Source of the DNA: a virus
Strand: one strand, 5' to 3'
DNA: 38,955 bases
IMG/VR virus record: IMGVR_UViG_3300043466_004445
Location: 1 to 38,955 of that record
Part shown: one piece after another, positions 22,464-30,015 of the stretch
Numbering within the stretch: the stretch's first letter is position 1
Layout: each line of letters starts with the position of its first letter
Translations under genes and position numbers: made by a program
Notes under the pieces: generated by a model
What the model was told of the DNA's origin: nothing
Seen by the model: the letters and a program-made list of their open reading frames with translations, nothing else
The model's database searches: none

Positions 22464-23060
22464 ATGAGCAAAGAAGTAGAGGATTTTATTAAAAGAAATG
22501 CAGCCGATGTGATTCGTAGCGTGCAAAAAACAAGCCTCTTTCCTTCTGTAAAAATGGCTCAAATGATTATTGAAAGTAGTGGCAAAGATGAACATGGAAA
22601 ATTTGGAATAGGTAAAGGTTTAGCGGTTAGAAAAGCAAAAAATTATTTCGGTATCAAAGCAGATAGGAGATGGAAAGGAAAAAAGATTGCACTATCAACC
22701 CCTAGAGATGGAAAGCCAATAAGTTATTTCCGAGTATATCCAACTGCACTTGATAGCATGAAAGACCACACGATTTTTTTACTAGCTAATGCACGATACA
22801 AAGCCAATGGTGTATTTACATCCAAAACTCCTGAGATGCAAACAGAAGCTTTACAAAGGGCTGGATATTCAGAAAGCCCAAATTACAGCAAAGCACTCAG
22901 AGGATTAATATCGGCTTATGGATTAAAAGAACTAGATAAGAAACAAGCACATGATGATTTTACCATTTGGTATGTATTAGGAAGTGCTGTGGTTTTAACG
23001 GCTACTGCCTTTGCCTTTAAAAAAGAGATAAAAGAAATATTAAAACTTAAAAAGCCATGA
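22464..23060 (+). CDS. Glucosaminidase-domain protein with C-terminal anchor
   Basis: A 198-residue protein with a FlgJ/LytF-type glucosaminidase (GH73-like) domain: SVKMAQMIIESSGKDEHGKF contains the probable catalytic Glu37, followed by KAKNYFGIKAD and the typical FRVYPTALDSMKDHTIFL. A membrane segment lies near the C-terminus (YVLGSAVVLTATAFAFKKE), so it may be anchored tail-in. The ATG at 22464 was chosen over an earlier TTG at 22425 that lies inside the amidase gene. Its stop overlaps the next start. Together with the amidase it forms a two-enzyme wall-degrading set. Confidence 0.82.
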   Translation: MSKEVEDFIKRNAADVIRSVQKTSLFPSVKMAQMIIESSGKDEHGKFGIGKGLAVRKAKNYFGIKADRRWKGKKIALSTPRDGKPISYFRVYPTALDSMKDHTIFLLANARYKANGVFTSKTPEMQTEALQRAGYSESPNYSKALRGLISAYGLKELDKKQAHDDFTIWYVLGSAVVLTATAFAFKKEIKEILKLKKP

Positions 23061-23281
23061 ACATCATTAAGTATCTAAAGGAACTACTAAAGGACAAAAC
23101 CAATAATTACAGCTTGAGAGAATTTGTGATTGCCATTTGTGTGATACTGATTGTTTCTAGTTGGTTTGCCCAACTGCTGTTTAAAGTTCAAACTCCAGAG
23201 TACATGTTTTATTCCATAGTGAGTTTAATAGCCGCTGGATGCTTCGGTTATAGCATCGAAAAACCAAAATCAAACGAGTAA
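23057..23281 (+). CDS. Holin-like two-helix membrane protein
   Basis: A 74-residue protein with two hydrophobic helices (FVIAICVILIVSSWFAQLL and FYSIVSLIAAGCFGYSI) and a short charged tail. Size, topology and location, overlapping the glucosaminidase stop by 4 bp and just before a spanin-like gene, suit a holin. No sequence family is claimed. Confidence 0.55.
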   Translation: MNIIKYLKELLKDKTNNYSLREFVIAICVILIVSSWFAQLLFKVQTPEYMFYSIVSLIAAGCFGYSIEKPKSNE

Positions 23282-23303
23282 TAATAAAATTAAAAAATCA
23301 TTT

Positions 23304-23948
23304 ATGAGAAACGTATTTAAAAATTTAGGAATTGGCTTCGGCATTTTTGCACTCATTGTTTTAATGGGAACATGTATCTGCAACCATAAGGAAACTCCAG
23401 TAGTCGTCCAGCCCGATAACAGCTATATCAAGGTGTTAAAAGCAAGACAAACAGAGTTGGATAGTGCTTACCAAAAACATGTTCAGATTCTGAAAAGAGA
23501 AAAGGATAGTTTGACATTTCTTGTTTCTGAAAAGAAAAAATCTTTGTCTATCTATCGTTACAAATCCAATGAACTAGAAAATCAATTACGAGCAGCACTC
23601 GCAAAAGTGGATAGTTCAAATGTATTAAACGATAGTATCAGTCCTTTAGCAGAAACCTATTTTGCTATTCAACTGCAAAGGGATTCCGCTTGTAACGAGA
23701 GTATCAGGGCATTAGAGATTGTCGGATTCAAACAGGATAGCGTGATTGTGTTTCAGAATTTAGAAAAGGATAATTTGAAAGCCCTTCAGAAAGAACAGGA
23801 ACAAAAAGAAATCTACCTAACCCAACAATTAAATACAGCCTACAAACAACAAAAGAAAGATGTTTTAAAAAGTAGGATTCTCACAGGAACATTGATTTTA
23901 ATATCTGGATTTACAAGTGCTTTATTAATTAACCAAACTCTAAAATAA
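23304..23948 (+). CDS. Spanin-like coiled-coil membrane protein
   Basis: A 214-residue protein with an N-terminal membrane helix (GIGFGIFALIVLMGTCICN), a long charged coiled coil over about residues 40-190 (ILKREKDSLTFLVSEKKK, LQRDSACNESIRALEIVG), and a second membrane helix at the C-terminus (ILTGTLILISGFTSALL). An envelope-spanning coiled coil next to endolysin and holin candidates suggests an Rz/spanin-type role, although the two terminal helices in one chain are atypical for an i-spanin. Confidence 0.5.
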   Translation: MRNVFKNLGIGFGIFALIVLMGTCICNHKETPVVVQPDNSYIKVLKARQTELDSAYQKHVQILKREKDSLTFLVSEKKKSLSIYRYKSNELENQLRAALAKVDSSNVLNDSISPLAETYFAIQLQRDSACNESIRALEIVGFKQDSVIVFQNLEKDNLKALQKEQEQKEIYLTQQLNTAYKQQKKDVLKSRILTGTLILISGFTSALLINQTLK

Positions 23949-23951
23949 ACA

Positions 23952-24134
23952 ATGAAAGAAAAAACGTTAGTGTCCACGTTCACATTAATCGGTTCTCTGG
24001 CCTCTTACTACTATGCCAAAACACATGTTAAAGATGCCGTGCCTTATGTAATGATAGGCGGCTTTGTGGGGGCTTGGGTTGGAGAGATTATCGCACAAGT
24101 GACCGTAAGAAAAAACAAAGAAGACGAAAAATAA
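23952..24134 (+). CDS. Small two-helix membrane protein
   Basis: A 60-residue protein with two hydrophobic segments (STFTLIGSLASYYYA and YVMIGGFVGAWVGEIIAQV) and a charged tail (RKNKEDEK). It starts 3 bp after the spanin-like gene. It could be a second holin, an antiholin, or a small membrane component of the particle. Confidence 0.5.
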   Translation: MKEKTLVSTFTLIGSLASYYYAKTHVKDAVPYVMIGGFVGAWVGEIIAQVTVRKNKEDEK

Positions 24135-24158
24135 TACAAACTCATAAACATTAAAATA

Positions 24159-24728
24159 ATGGAATCCACAGCAATAGCAATAACAAATAATGGCGTAAGC
24201 CTTAGAATTAAAAACGGAACGTTGATACGCAACATTATGAAATCTCAAATCATTGAGATAGTAGTTGTTAAAACAAACATCATCAAAATTGATATTGGTA
24301 AAGGGGCTTTATACAACGTCTTCATTCCTTATGCAGATGTAGCCGTTCCTGCAACGGCATCGCCAGAAATATTAAAAGATGCGATTAACGATATGTTGGC
24401 TGCAACAAGCATTTCAGGAAGTGCAACGGAAGAAAAACAGATTGAAGAAATCGCTAAACTCAATGAACTGAACGAGCAAGTAACGAACATTAGATATGCG
24501 GTAAGCACCTTAGATAGTAAAATTTTCTTTGAACCAGTTTTAATTGATGAAAGCAATCCGAACATTATTTACAAAGGCTTCGCCAGCCCAGCAGCGAATC
24601 AGCAAGAGGCAGTATGGGCAATTCAAAGAATTAGCAATACAGGGGATGTCTGTTCTTATCAGTGGGCAGACGGAAACAAAGATTTTGATAACATCTGGAA
24701 TAACCGCATTGAATTATTATACGCATAA
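24159..24728 (+). CDS. Phage-structural-like protein with WADGN motif
   Basis: A 189-residue protein. Residues 1-75 are beta-rich, a helical section follows, and the C-terminal 55 residues contain AVWAIQRISN, then YQWADGNKDFDNIWNNR. I have seen this kind of AVWxIxRI...ADGN..FDxIWxNR ending in phage virion and baseplate-associated proteins, so a structural or host-contact role is likely. The next gene starts 1 bp after the stop, indicating coupled expression. Confidence 0.5.
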   Translation: MESTAIAITNNGVSLRIKNGTLIRNIMKSQIIEIVVVKTNIIKIDIGKGALYNVFIPYADVAVPATASPEILKDAINDMLAATSISGSATEEKQIEEIAKLNELNEQVTNIRYAVSTLDSKIFFEPVLIDESNPNIIYKGFASPAANQQEAVWAIQRISNTGDVCSYQWADGNKDFDNIWNNRIELLYA

Positions 24729-24729
24729 C

Positions 24730-25254
24730 ATGGGATATTTTTTAGACCTCTTAACAGGAAAGCTATTTAATTTCAGAAACGCTAAAGGCTCTGATATTAA
24801 TACAGGAATATCCGATAGGTTAATTGTTACACCAAAATCCTTAGTGGATAGCGACCAGTTTAGTAACACCAGCATACCGCTGGTGTTACCTTCGGTTTTT
24901 AAAACTAAAAGTGCTTTGTTTGTGCAAAACAGCCATGTGTTTGTCATACCTACCAATGGCTATTATTTCCTCAACAGAAAACAAAAAATCAAAACACAGT
25001 TATTTGCTTATGCTATTGTAGATGCAGGTTTAGTTGGCGAATTGTGTATCGTAGATATTGCCACGAACAGCATGGTTGCTAATTCAGCTACTCAATTTAA
25101 AAATTCAGCATACAGTTGTATTGCCAGTAATAATTCAATTGAACTGGAAGCTGGTAAAGCTTATGCAATAGCACTTCGCAGAGTGTCGGGAAGTTCTACA
25201 AAATTTGTTTCAGTTCGTGCAGCAACATTAACCTTAAAGTTATTGAGTGTATAA
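24730..25254 (+). CDS. Beta-rich, fibre-like unknown protein
   Basis: A 174-residue protein starting MGYFLDLLTGKLFNFRNAKG. Most of it is beta-strand-like (VFVIPTNGYYFLNRKQKIKT, LVGELCIVDIATNSMV, KFVSVRAATLTLKLLSV), compatible with a fibre tip, head-domain or other receptor-binding module. The ATG at 24730 follows the previous stop directly and was preferred over a longer upstream frame that overlaps that gene. A long perfect hairpin lies inside the gene at 24863-24889. The stop overlaps the next start (TAATG). Confidence 0.5.
   Translation: MGYFLDLLTGKLFNFRNAKGSDINTGISDRLIVTPKSLVDSDQFSNTSIPLVLPSVFKTKSALFVQNSHVFVIPTNGYYFLNRKQKIKTQLFAYAIVDAGLVGELCIVDIATNSMVANSATQFKNSAYSCIASNNSIELEAGKAYAIALRRVSGSSTKFVSVRAATLTLKLLSV
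24863..24900 (+). other. Terminator-like hairpin inside a coding region
   Basis: GTAACACCAGC (24863-24873), loop ATACC, GCTGGTGTTAC (24879-24889): a perfect 11-bp stem with a T5 run at 24896-24900. It lies within the preceding beta-rich gene. Translating ribosomes would mask it, so it could act as an attenuator when translation is poor. Confidence 0.5.
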
Positions 25255-28200
25255 TGGACGTTAATCGAAATATAAATTCTCTTTTAGGTTTGGGGCAAAA
25301 AATACTTGCCCCAAACCTTTTGGAGTTTGTAACCTATATGGAAAGAAGTTTGCGTATAAGTTACAAGCATAACAAGCGTAGCGTTGAAGCTCTCGCTTAT
25401 TCGTTAAAGATTGATGACAAAACAGAAATTAAAGAACTAACAGAACTTGCTATCGTAAATGTTGCCAGAGAAATTGCACAAGGTAAGGGAACGACCAGAG
25501 AAAAATACGAACGTATTGTTGAGTTATACAATAACCAAATGATTTTATCTCATCGAACATCACAAAGTATTTTATTACAACAATATTCTACACCAGCTCC
25601 AATCGGATATTTAATGGGTGTGTATTGTGGCTTAAACCACTTACATCAAACAGGAGGTTACGCATTTGAACCAAGTGCTGGAAACGGCTTATTGACCATT
25701 GCAGCCAAACCAGAGCGAGTGTATGTGAATGAAATTGACGTTGTCCGCAATCGTAATTTACAAACTCAGGGTTATGCCAATGTATTTAATCGTGATGCTA
25801 CTACTCCATTTTCTTACATAGATTTAAAGGCAACCTTTCAAGCTGTATTAACTAATCCTCCTTTTGGTGTATTAAATAAAGCAATTGATTATAATACGTT
25901 TCCCATTCGTGTCCTAGACCATTTAATGGCTTTACGTGCTTTAGATACAATGGCAAATGATGGTAAAGCAGCTATCATCATTGGCGGTCATACTCGCTGG
26001 GACAAACTCGGCAGAATAGAAAAAGGAAAAAACCGCATCCTGTTTAACTATCTGTATCATCATTACAATGTGGTTGATGTGATACAGATTGACGGCAACC
26101 GATTATACACCAGACAAGGGACTGGCTTTCCAGTTCGCTTGATTTTAATTGATGGCAGAAAAGATAAACCACAAGGTGTTGCACCGATTTATAATGCCTC
26201 CATTGATAATGTGATTCGTTCTTTTTCGGATTTGTACGATAGAGTTATCGGAACGGATAATGCAGAGATAGACGTTGCACCAGCACAAAACAAACCAAAC
26301 ATGATTGATATTAAAACACTAGAGCAAGAAGCTCTTGATATAGAAAAATTCTTTTTAGGCGATGAATTAGGAATGCCTTATACACCAGCATCAAACGCCT
26401 GTGTCGTGTTAAATACACAAGTGCCAGATTCAATGGGATTTGAAACACATGCAGCTCTCTCCAGAATTAAATCAGAGGTTGGTGGTAACATGGATAATTT
26501 TGTAAGAAATCGTTTAGGCTATGGCTCTCATAAAGATTTATGCCATGCGTTATCAGCCGAACAAATTGATGCCGTTGCAATGGCGATTTACAATATTGAA
26601 GCCAGAGGACAAGGAATGATTATTGGCGACCAAACAGGAATTGGTAAAGGTCGTATTGCAGCAGCGATGATACGTTATGGCGTAAAGCAAGGTATGAAAC
26701 CAATATTCATTACCGAGAAAGCTAATTTATTTTCTGACATCTATCGTGATTTATCCGCTATTGGTTCAGCACATTTAAAACCCTTTATCATTAATGGCAG
26801 AGAACCTAAAACAGATATTAAAGATGAAGATGGAAATGTGATGTATCAGGCTCTTGCAGCTTCTGAACAACAAAGTATTTTTCAAACAAATGAAATTCCA
26901 GCTAATTACAACTTTGTGGTAGGTACATATTCTCAGTTTAATTCTCCCGATAAAAAACCAGAGAAACCAAATTACTTAATGCACATCGCCAAAGGTAATT
27001 TGTTGATTATGGATGAAGCCCATAATTCAAGTGGCTCAAGTAATACAGGAGAATTTATGCAACGTGTTGTAAGCCATACAAAAGGTGTGGTATTCTTATC
27101 AGCGACCTTTGCCAAACGTCCCGATAACATGCCTATCTATGCGATGAAGACTTCTATTAGTGAAGCGAACTTAACTCGTGATGAATTAGTAGAAGCCATT
27201 ACAAAAGGCGGTGTAGCCCTGCAAGAAATCTTAGCAAGTCAATTAGTAGCCGAAGGGCAAATGATTAGACGTGAACGTTCTTTTGAGGGTGTAGAAGTCA
27301 ATTATCTCTCCCTAGATAAATACGAAATCGAACACCGCAGAATGGCAGATGGTATCACACAAATCTTGCGTGACATTATTGCGTTCCAAACAAACTTCAT
27401 TGACAAGCAAGTAGATGAACTGGATAAAATTGCAGCAGCAGAGGGAAAAGAAGTTGAGTTACGAGAGGGGACTTCTCAAGCGGGAGTTGACAACATTCCA
27501 TATTTCTCAAAGGTGTTTAATGTGATTAATCAAATGTTGTTTAGCATCAAAGCAGAAGCCGTTGCAGAAAGAACCATTGAGCGTTTAAAAGAGGGTAAAA
27601 AGCCTGTGATTGCTTTTGCTTCTACAATGGGTAGTTTCATTGAGCAATTAGAAAATGAGAACGGATTAAGTGTTGGGGATGGCGATTTAATTGATACAGA
27701 TTTTGCCGAAGTATTACGCAAAGGATTAGACGGCATTATGCGCTATACCGAAAAAGATATTAATGGTGATTCTGTTTTTAAACGTTTTGAATTATCTGAA
27801 CTAGGCGAAGATGCCCGAATAGAATACAACCGTATTTTAAACAATATCAACACGGTTAGTACAGGAATATCCATTAGCCCGATTGATGTCATCATTAAAA
27901 AATTAGAGAAAGCTGGTTATATCGTTGCTGAAGTAACAGGACGTAAATTTTCTGTTCAGTTAGATGCAAGTGGTCAAAAGGGATTGGTAACTACTCGTAA
28001 ACGCTTAAACACAAACGATGCGTTTAGAATGTTCAACAATAACGAAGCGGACGTACTAATGATTAATCAATCAGGAAGTACAGGTGCATCGGCTCATGCT
28101 ATTCCTACACAAAAAGTACCTAAAGAAGATGTGAGGCAACGTGTGATGATTGTCTTACAAGCGGAGTTAGATATTAATACCGAAGTTCAAAAACGTGGTC

Positions 28201-29996
28201 GTATCAATCGCACAGGACAAATCTTAAAACCGATTTATGATTACATGATTTCCGCTATCCCAGCAGAAAAACGTTTAATGATGATGTTACAAAAGAAATT
28301 AAAATCATTGGATGCAAATACAACCTCTAATCAAAAACAAAGTACCAAGATTTTAGATGTGCCAGACTTCTTAAATAAATATGGGGACAAAGTGGTTAAA
28401 GAATATTTGATGGAGAACTTGGAAGTAAACGATTTATTGAATGACCCATTAGGATTAAAAGGCAAAGGTGGCGAAAGCGATGAGCATTTAGAAGATGCAG
28501 CGCATAAAGTATCTGGGCGTGTAGCTGTGTTATCTACTCAAATGCAAGCGGATTTTTATTCTGAGATAACAGAGCGTTACAATGACTATGTGGAATACCT
28601 CAAACAAATTGGAGAATATGATTTGGAAGTAGAAGCCTTAGACCTCAAAACAGAAACCATTGAAGAAAGTATCATTAAAATGGGTAAAGGTGGCGAGAGT
28701 GCATTTGGAGAAGATAGCATCTTAGAAAAAGTAAAAGCGAATATTTTACGCAAGCCATTTTCAAAAACTGAATTGGAAAATTTATTAAAGGAGAGTTTAA
28801 ACGGTAAATACCCAGAGGAAAACAAACGCAGCTTATTAGATGATTTTACAAATGCAATGGCTGAGCGTTTGCAAAATGAAATAAATGCCTCTGCTCAAAA
28901 GTATGCGGATTTAATTAAGGATATTCCAAACGAAAAGAAAATAAAAAAGATTTTAGAAAGCAATGGCGAAGCTGCTCAACGACATGCCATCAAGGAACGT
29001 GAAACCGAATTAAACGCTGCTCACAAATTAGCGGTAGAACAATTACATAAAACCTACAAATACAAACAAGAATACTTACAACGTATTTTGAATTTCTTTA
29101 CGATAGGCAGAGTATTATCTTATCCAGTATTCACGTTTGATAATGGTCAGGAAACCATTTTTGCGGTTAGCTTGGGTGTAATGATTGATAAGAAAAAGAA
29201 AAATCCGTATGCACCTAGTGCTATTAAAGTTCGTTTAGCAATCGCCAGTAGTAACAAGTATATCGCTATGCCAGCCAGCTTTAATGAGGGCATTTCTAAA
29301 ATCATGGCTGCAAGTATGGATAAGAAAGAGATGTCGCAAGAAGATTTATTGATAGAATGGGATAATGAAATCAAACAAAAAACAAAAGACAGAGGGATTC
29401 GTTACATCATTACTGGAAACTTGTTACAAGCTTTTGGAACAGAGAGCGGAAAATTAGTAAGCTATACAACGCAAGAGGGACAAACCAAGAAAGGGATTTT
29501 GATGCCAGAGGAATGGCAGCCTAAAGATATGGGGCAACGCAAAATTACCGTTCCAATTATCAAAGCTTTGCCTTTATTAAAATCAATGAGTAATGGTTCA
29601 GCTATGTACGCATCAAATGAGATTGCTTTTTTTGAAGCTGGGGATAAATACAGAATCATTGTGCCTTTATCTCGTTCCAGAGGTGGGGATATTTACACCG
29701 ATAAGGATTTAATGGCATTACTTACTAAGGGCATGTTTGAGAAAGCTTCTGATAAAATGGCGGGCTATTTACCAAAAGAAAATATTGAAGCCTTTGCAAC
29801 CATTCTACAAAACAAATTCGGGGTAAGTGTGGCTATTGGTATGAACCAATTATCCTTAGTGAAAAGTGATACCGTCAAAATATCCACCCGAAAGAAAATT
29901 GTATTACCGCCAGAGGATAACGATATAGATGAAGAGCGCATCCGCATTTTAGAATTAGAAGCTGAAGCCTTAATCCTTGAATTAGAATTGATATAA
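25254..29996 (+). CDS. DarB/strawberry-notch-type DNA methyltransferase-helicase
   Basis: A 1580-residue fusion. The N-terminal third is an N6-adenine methyltransferase: SAM-binding FEPSAGNG from residue 138 and catalytic NPPF at 201-204. Then comes a superfamily 2 helicase of strawberry-notch type: Walker A GDQTGIGKG at 458-466, DEAH at 587-590, FLSATFAKRP, and motif VI QKRGRINRTGQI from about residue 979. The last 400 residues are helical and of unknown function. The architecture recalls phage P1 DarB, which is packaged with DNA and protects it from host restriction; that role here is inferred. The start at 25254 overlaps the previous stop, while another in-frame ATG at 25338 lies beyond a very strong hairpin. 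The size and motif set are convincing. Confidence 0.88.
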   Translation: MDVNRNINSLLGLGQKILAPNLLEFVTYMERSLRISYKHNKRSVEALAYSLKIDDKTEIKELTELAIVNVAREIAQGKGTTREKYERIVELYNNQMILSHRTSQSILLQQYSTPAPIGYLMGVYCGLNHLHQTGGYAFEPSAGNGLLTIAAKPERVYVNEIDVVRNRNLQTQGYANVFNRDATTPFSYIDLKATFQAVLTNPPFGVLNKAIDYNTFPIRVLDHLMALRALDTMANDGKAAIIIGGHTRWDKLGRIEKGKNRILFNYLYHHYNVVDVIQIDGNRLYTRQGTGFPVRLILIDGRKDKPQGVAPIYNASIDNVIRSFSDLYDRVIGTDNAEIDVAPAQNKPNMIDIKTLEQEALDIEKFFLGDELGMPYTPASNACVVLNTQVPDSMGFETHAALSRIKSEVGGNMDNFVRNRLGYGSHKDLCHALSAEQIDAVAMAIYNIEARGQGMIIGDQTGIGKGRIAAAMIRYGVKQGMKPIFITEKANLFSDIYRDLSAIGSAHLKPFIINGREPKTDIKDEDGNVMYQALAASEQQSIFQTNEIPANYNFVVGTYSQFNSPDKKPEKPNYLMHIAKGNLLIMDEAHNSSGSSNTGEFMQRVVSHTKGVVFLSATFAKRPDNMPIYAMKTSISEANLTRDELVEAITKGGVALQEILASQLVAEGQMIRRERSFEGVEVNYLSLDKYEIEHRRMADGITQILRDIIAFQTNFIDKQVDELDKIAAAEGKEVELREGTSQAGVDNIPYFSKVFNVINQMLFSIKAEAVAERTIERLKEGKKPVIAFASTMGSFIEQLENENGLSVGDGDLIDTDFAEVLRKGLDGIMRYTEKDINGDSVFKRFELSELGEDARIEYNRILNNINTVSTGISISPIDVIIKKLEKAGYIVAEVTGRKFSVQLDASGQKGLVTTRKRLNTNDAFRMFNNNEADVLMINQSGSTGASAHAIPTQKVPKEDVRQRVMIVLQAELDINTEVQKRGRINRTGQILKPIYDYMISAIPAEKRLMMMLQKKLKSLDANTTSNQKQSTKILDVPDFLNKYGDKVVKEYLMENLEVNDLLNDPLGLKGKGGESDEHLEDAAHKVSGRVAVLSTQMQADFYSEITERYNDYVEYLKQIGEYDLEVEALDLKTETIEESIIKMGKGGESAFGEDSILEKVKANILRKPFSKTELENLLKESLNGKYPEENKRSLLDDFTNAMAERLQNEINASAQKYADLIKDIPNEKKIKKILESNGEAAQRHAIKERETELNAAHKLAVEQLHKTYKYKQEYLQRILNFFTIGRVLSYPVFTFDNGQETIFAVSLGVMIDKKKKNPYAPSAIKVRLAIASSNKYIAMPASFNEGISKIMAASMDKKEMSQEDLLIEWDNEIKQKTKDRGIRYIITGNLLQAFGTESGKLVSYTTQEGQTKKGILMPEEWQPKDMGQRKITVPIIKALPLLKSMSNGSAMYASNEIAFFEAGDKYRIIVPLSRSRGGDIYTDKDLMALLTKGMFEKASDKMAGYLPKENIEAFATILQNKFGVSVAIGMNQLSLVKSDTVKISTRKKIVLPPEDNDIDEERIRILELEAEALILELELI
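25282..25321 (+). terminator. Perfect 13-bp hairpin at the start of the helicase gene
   Basis: AGGTTTGGGGCAA (25286-25298), loop AAAATAC, TTGCCCCAAACCT (25306-25318), with T-runs on both sides (25282-25285 and 25318-25321). It covers codons 11-22 of the methyltransferase-helicase gene. It has the form of an intrinsic terminator or attenuator that would reduce readthrough into the 4.7-kb gene unless ribosomes or an antiterminator intervene. Confidence 0.6.
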
Positions 29997-30015
29997 CCAT
30001 TAAACGATACGACCC

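Noticed and set aside
13838-24134. A contractile injection system or tailed prophage
   Set aside because: No sheath, tube, baseplate gp25-like, tape-measure, portal or terminase sequence was recognised; the only tail-like hint is the WADGN motif at 24159-24728.
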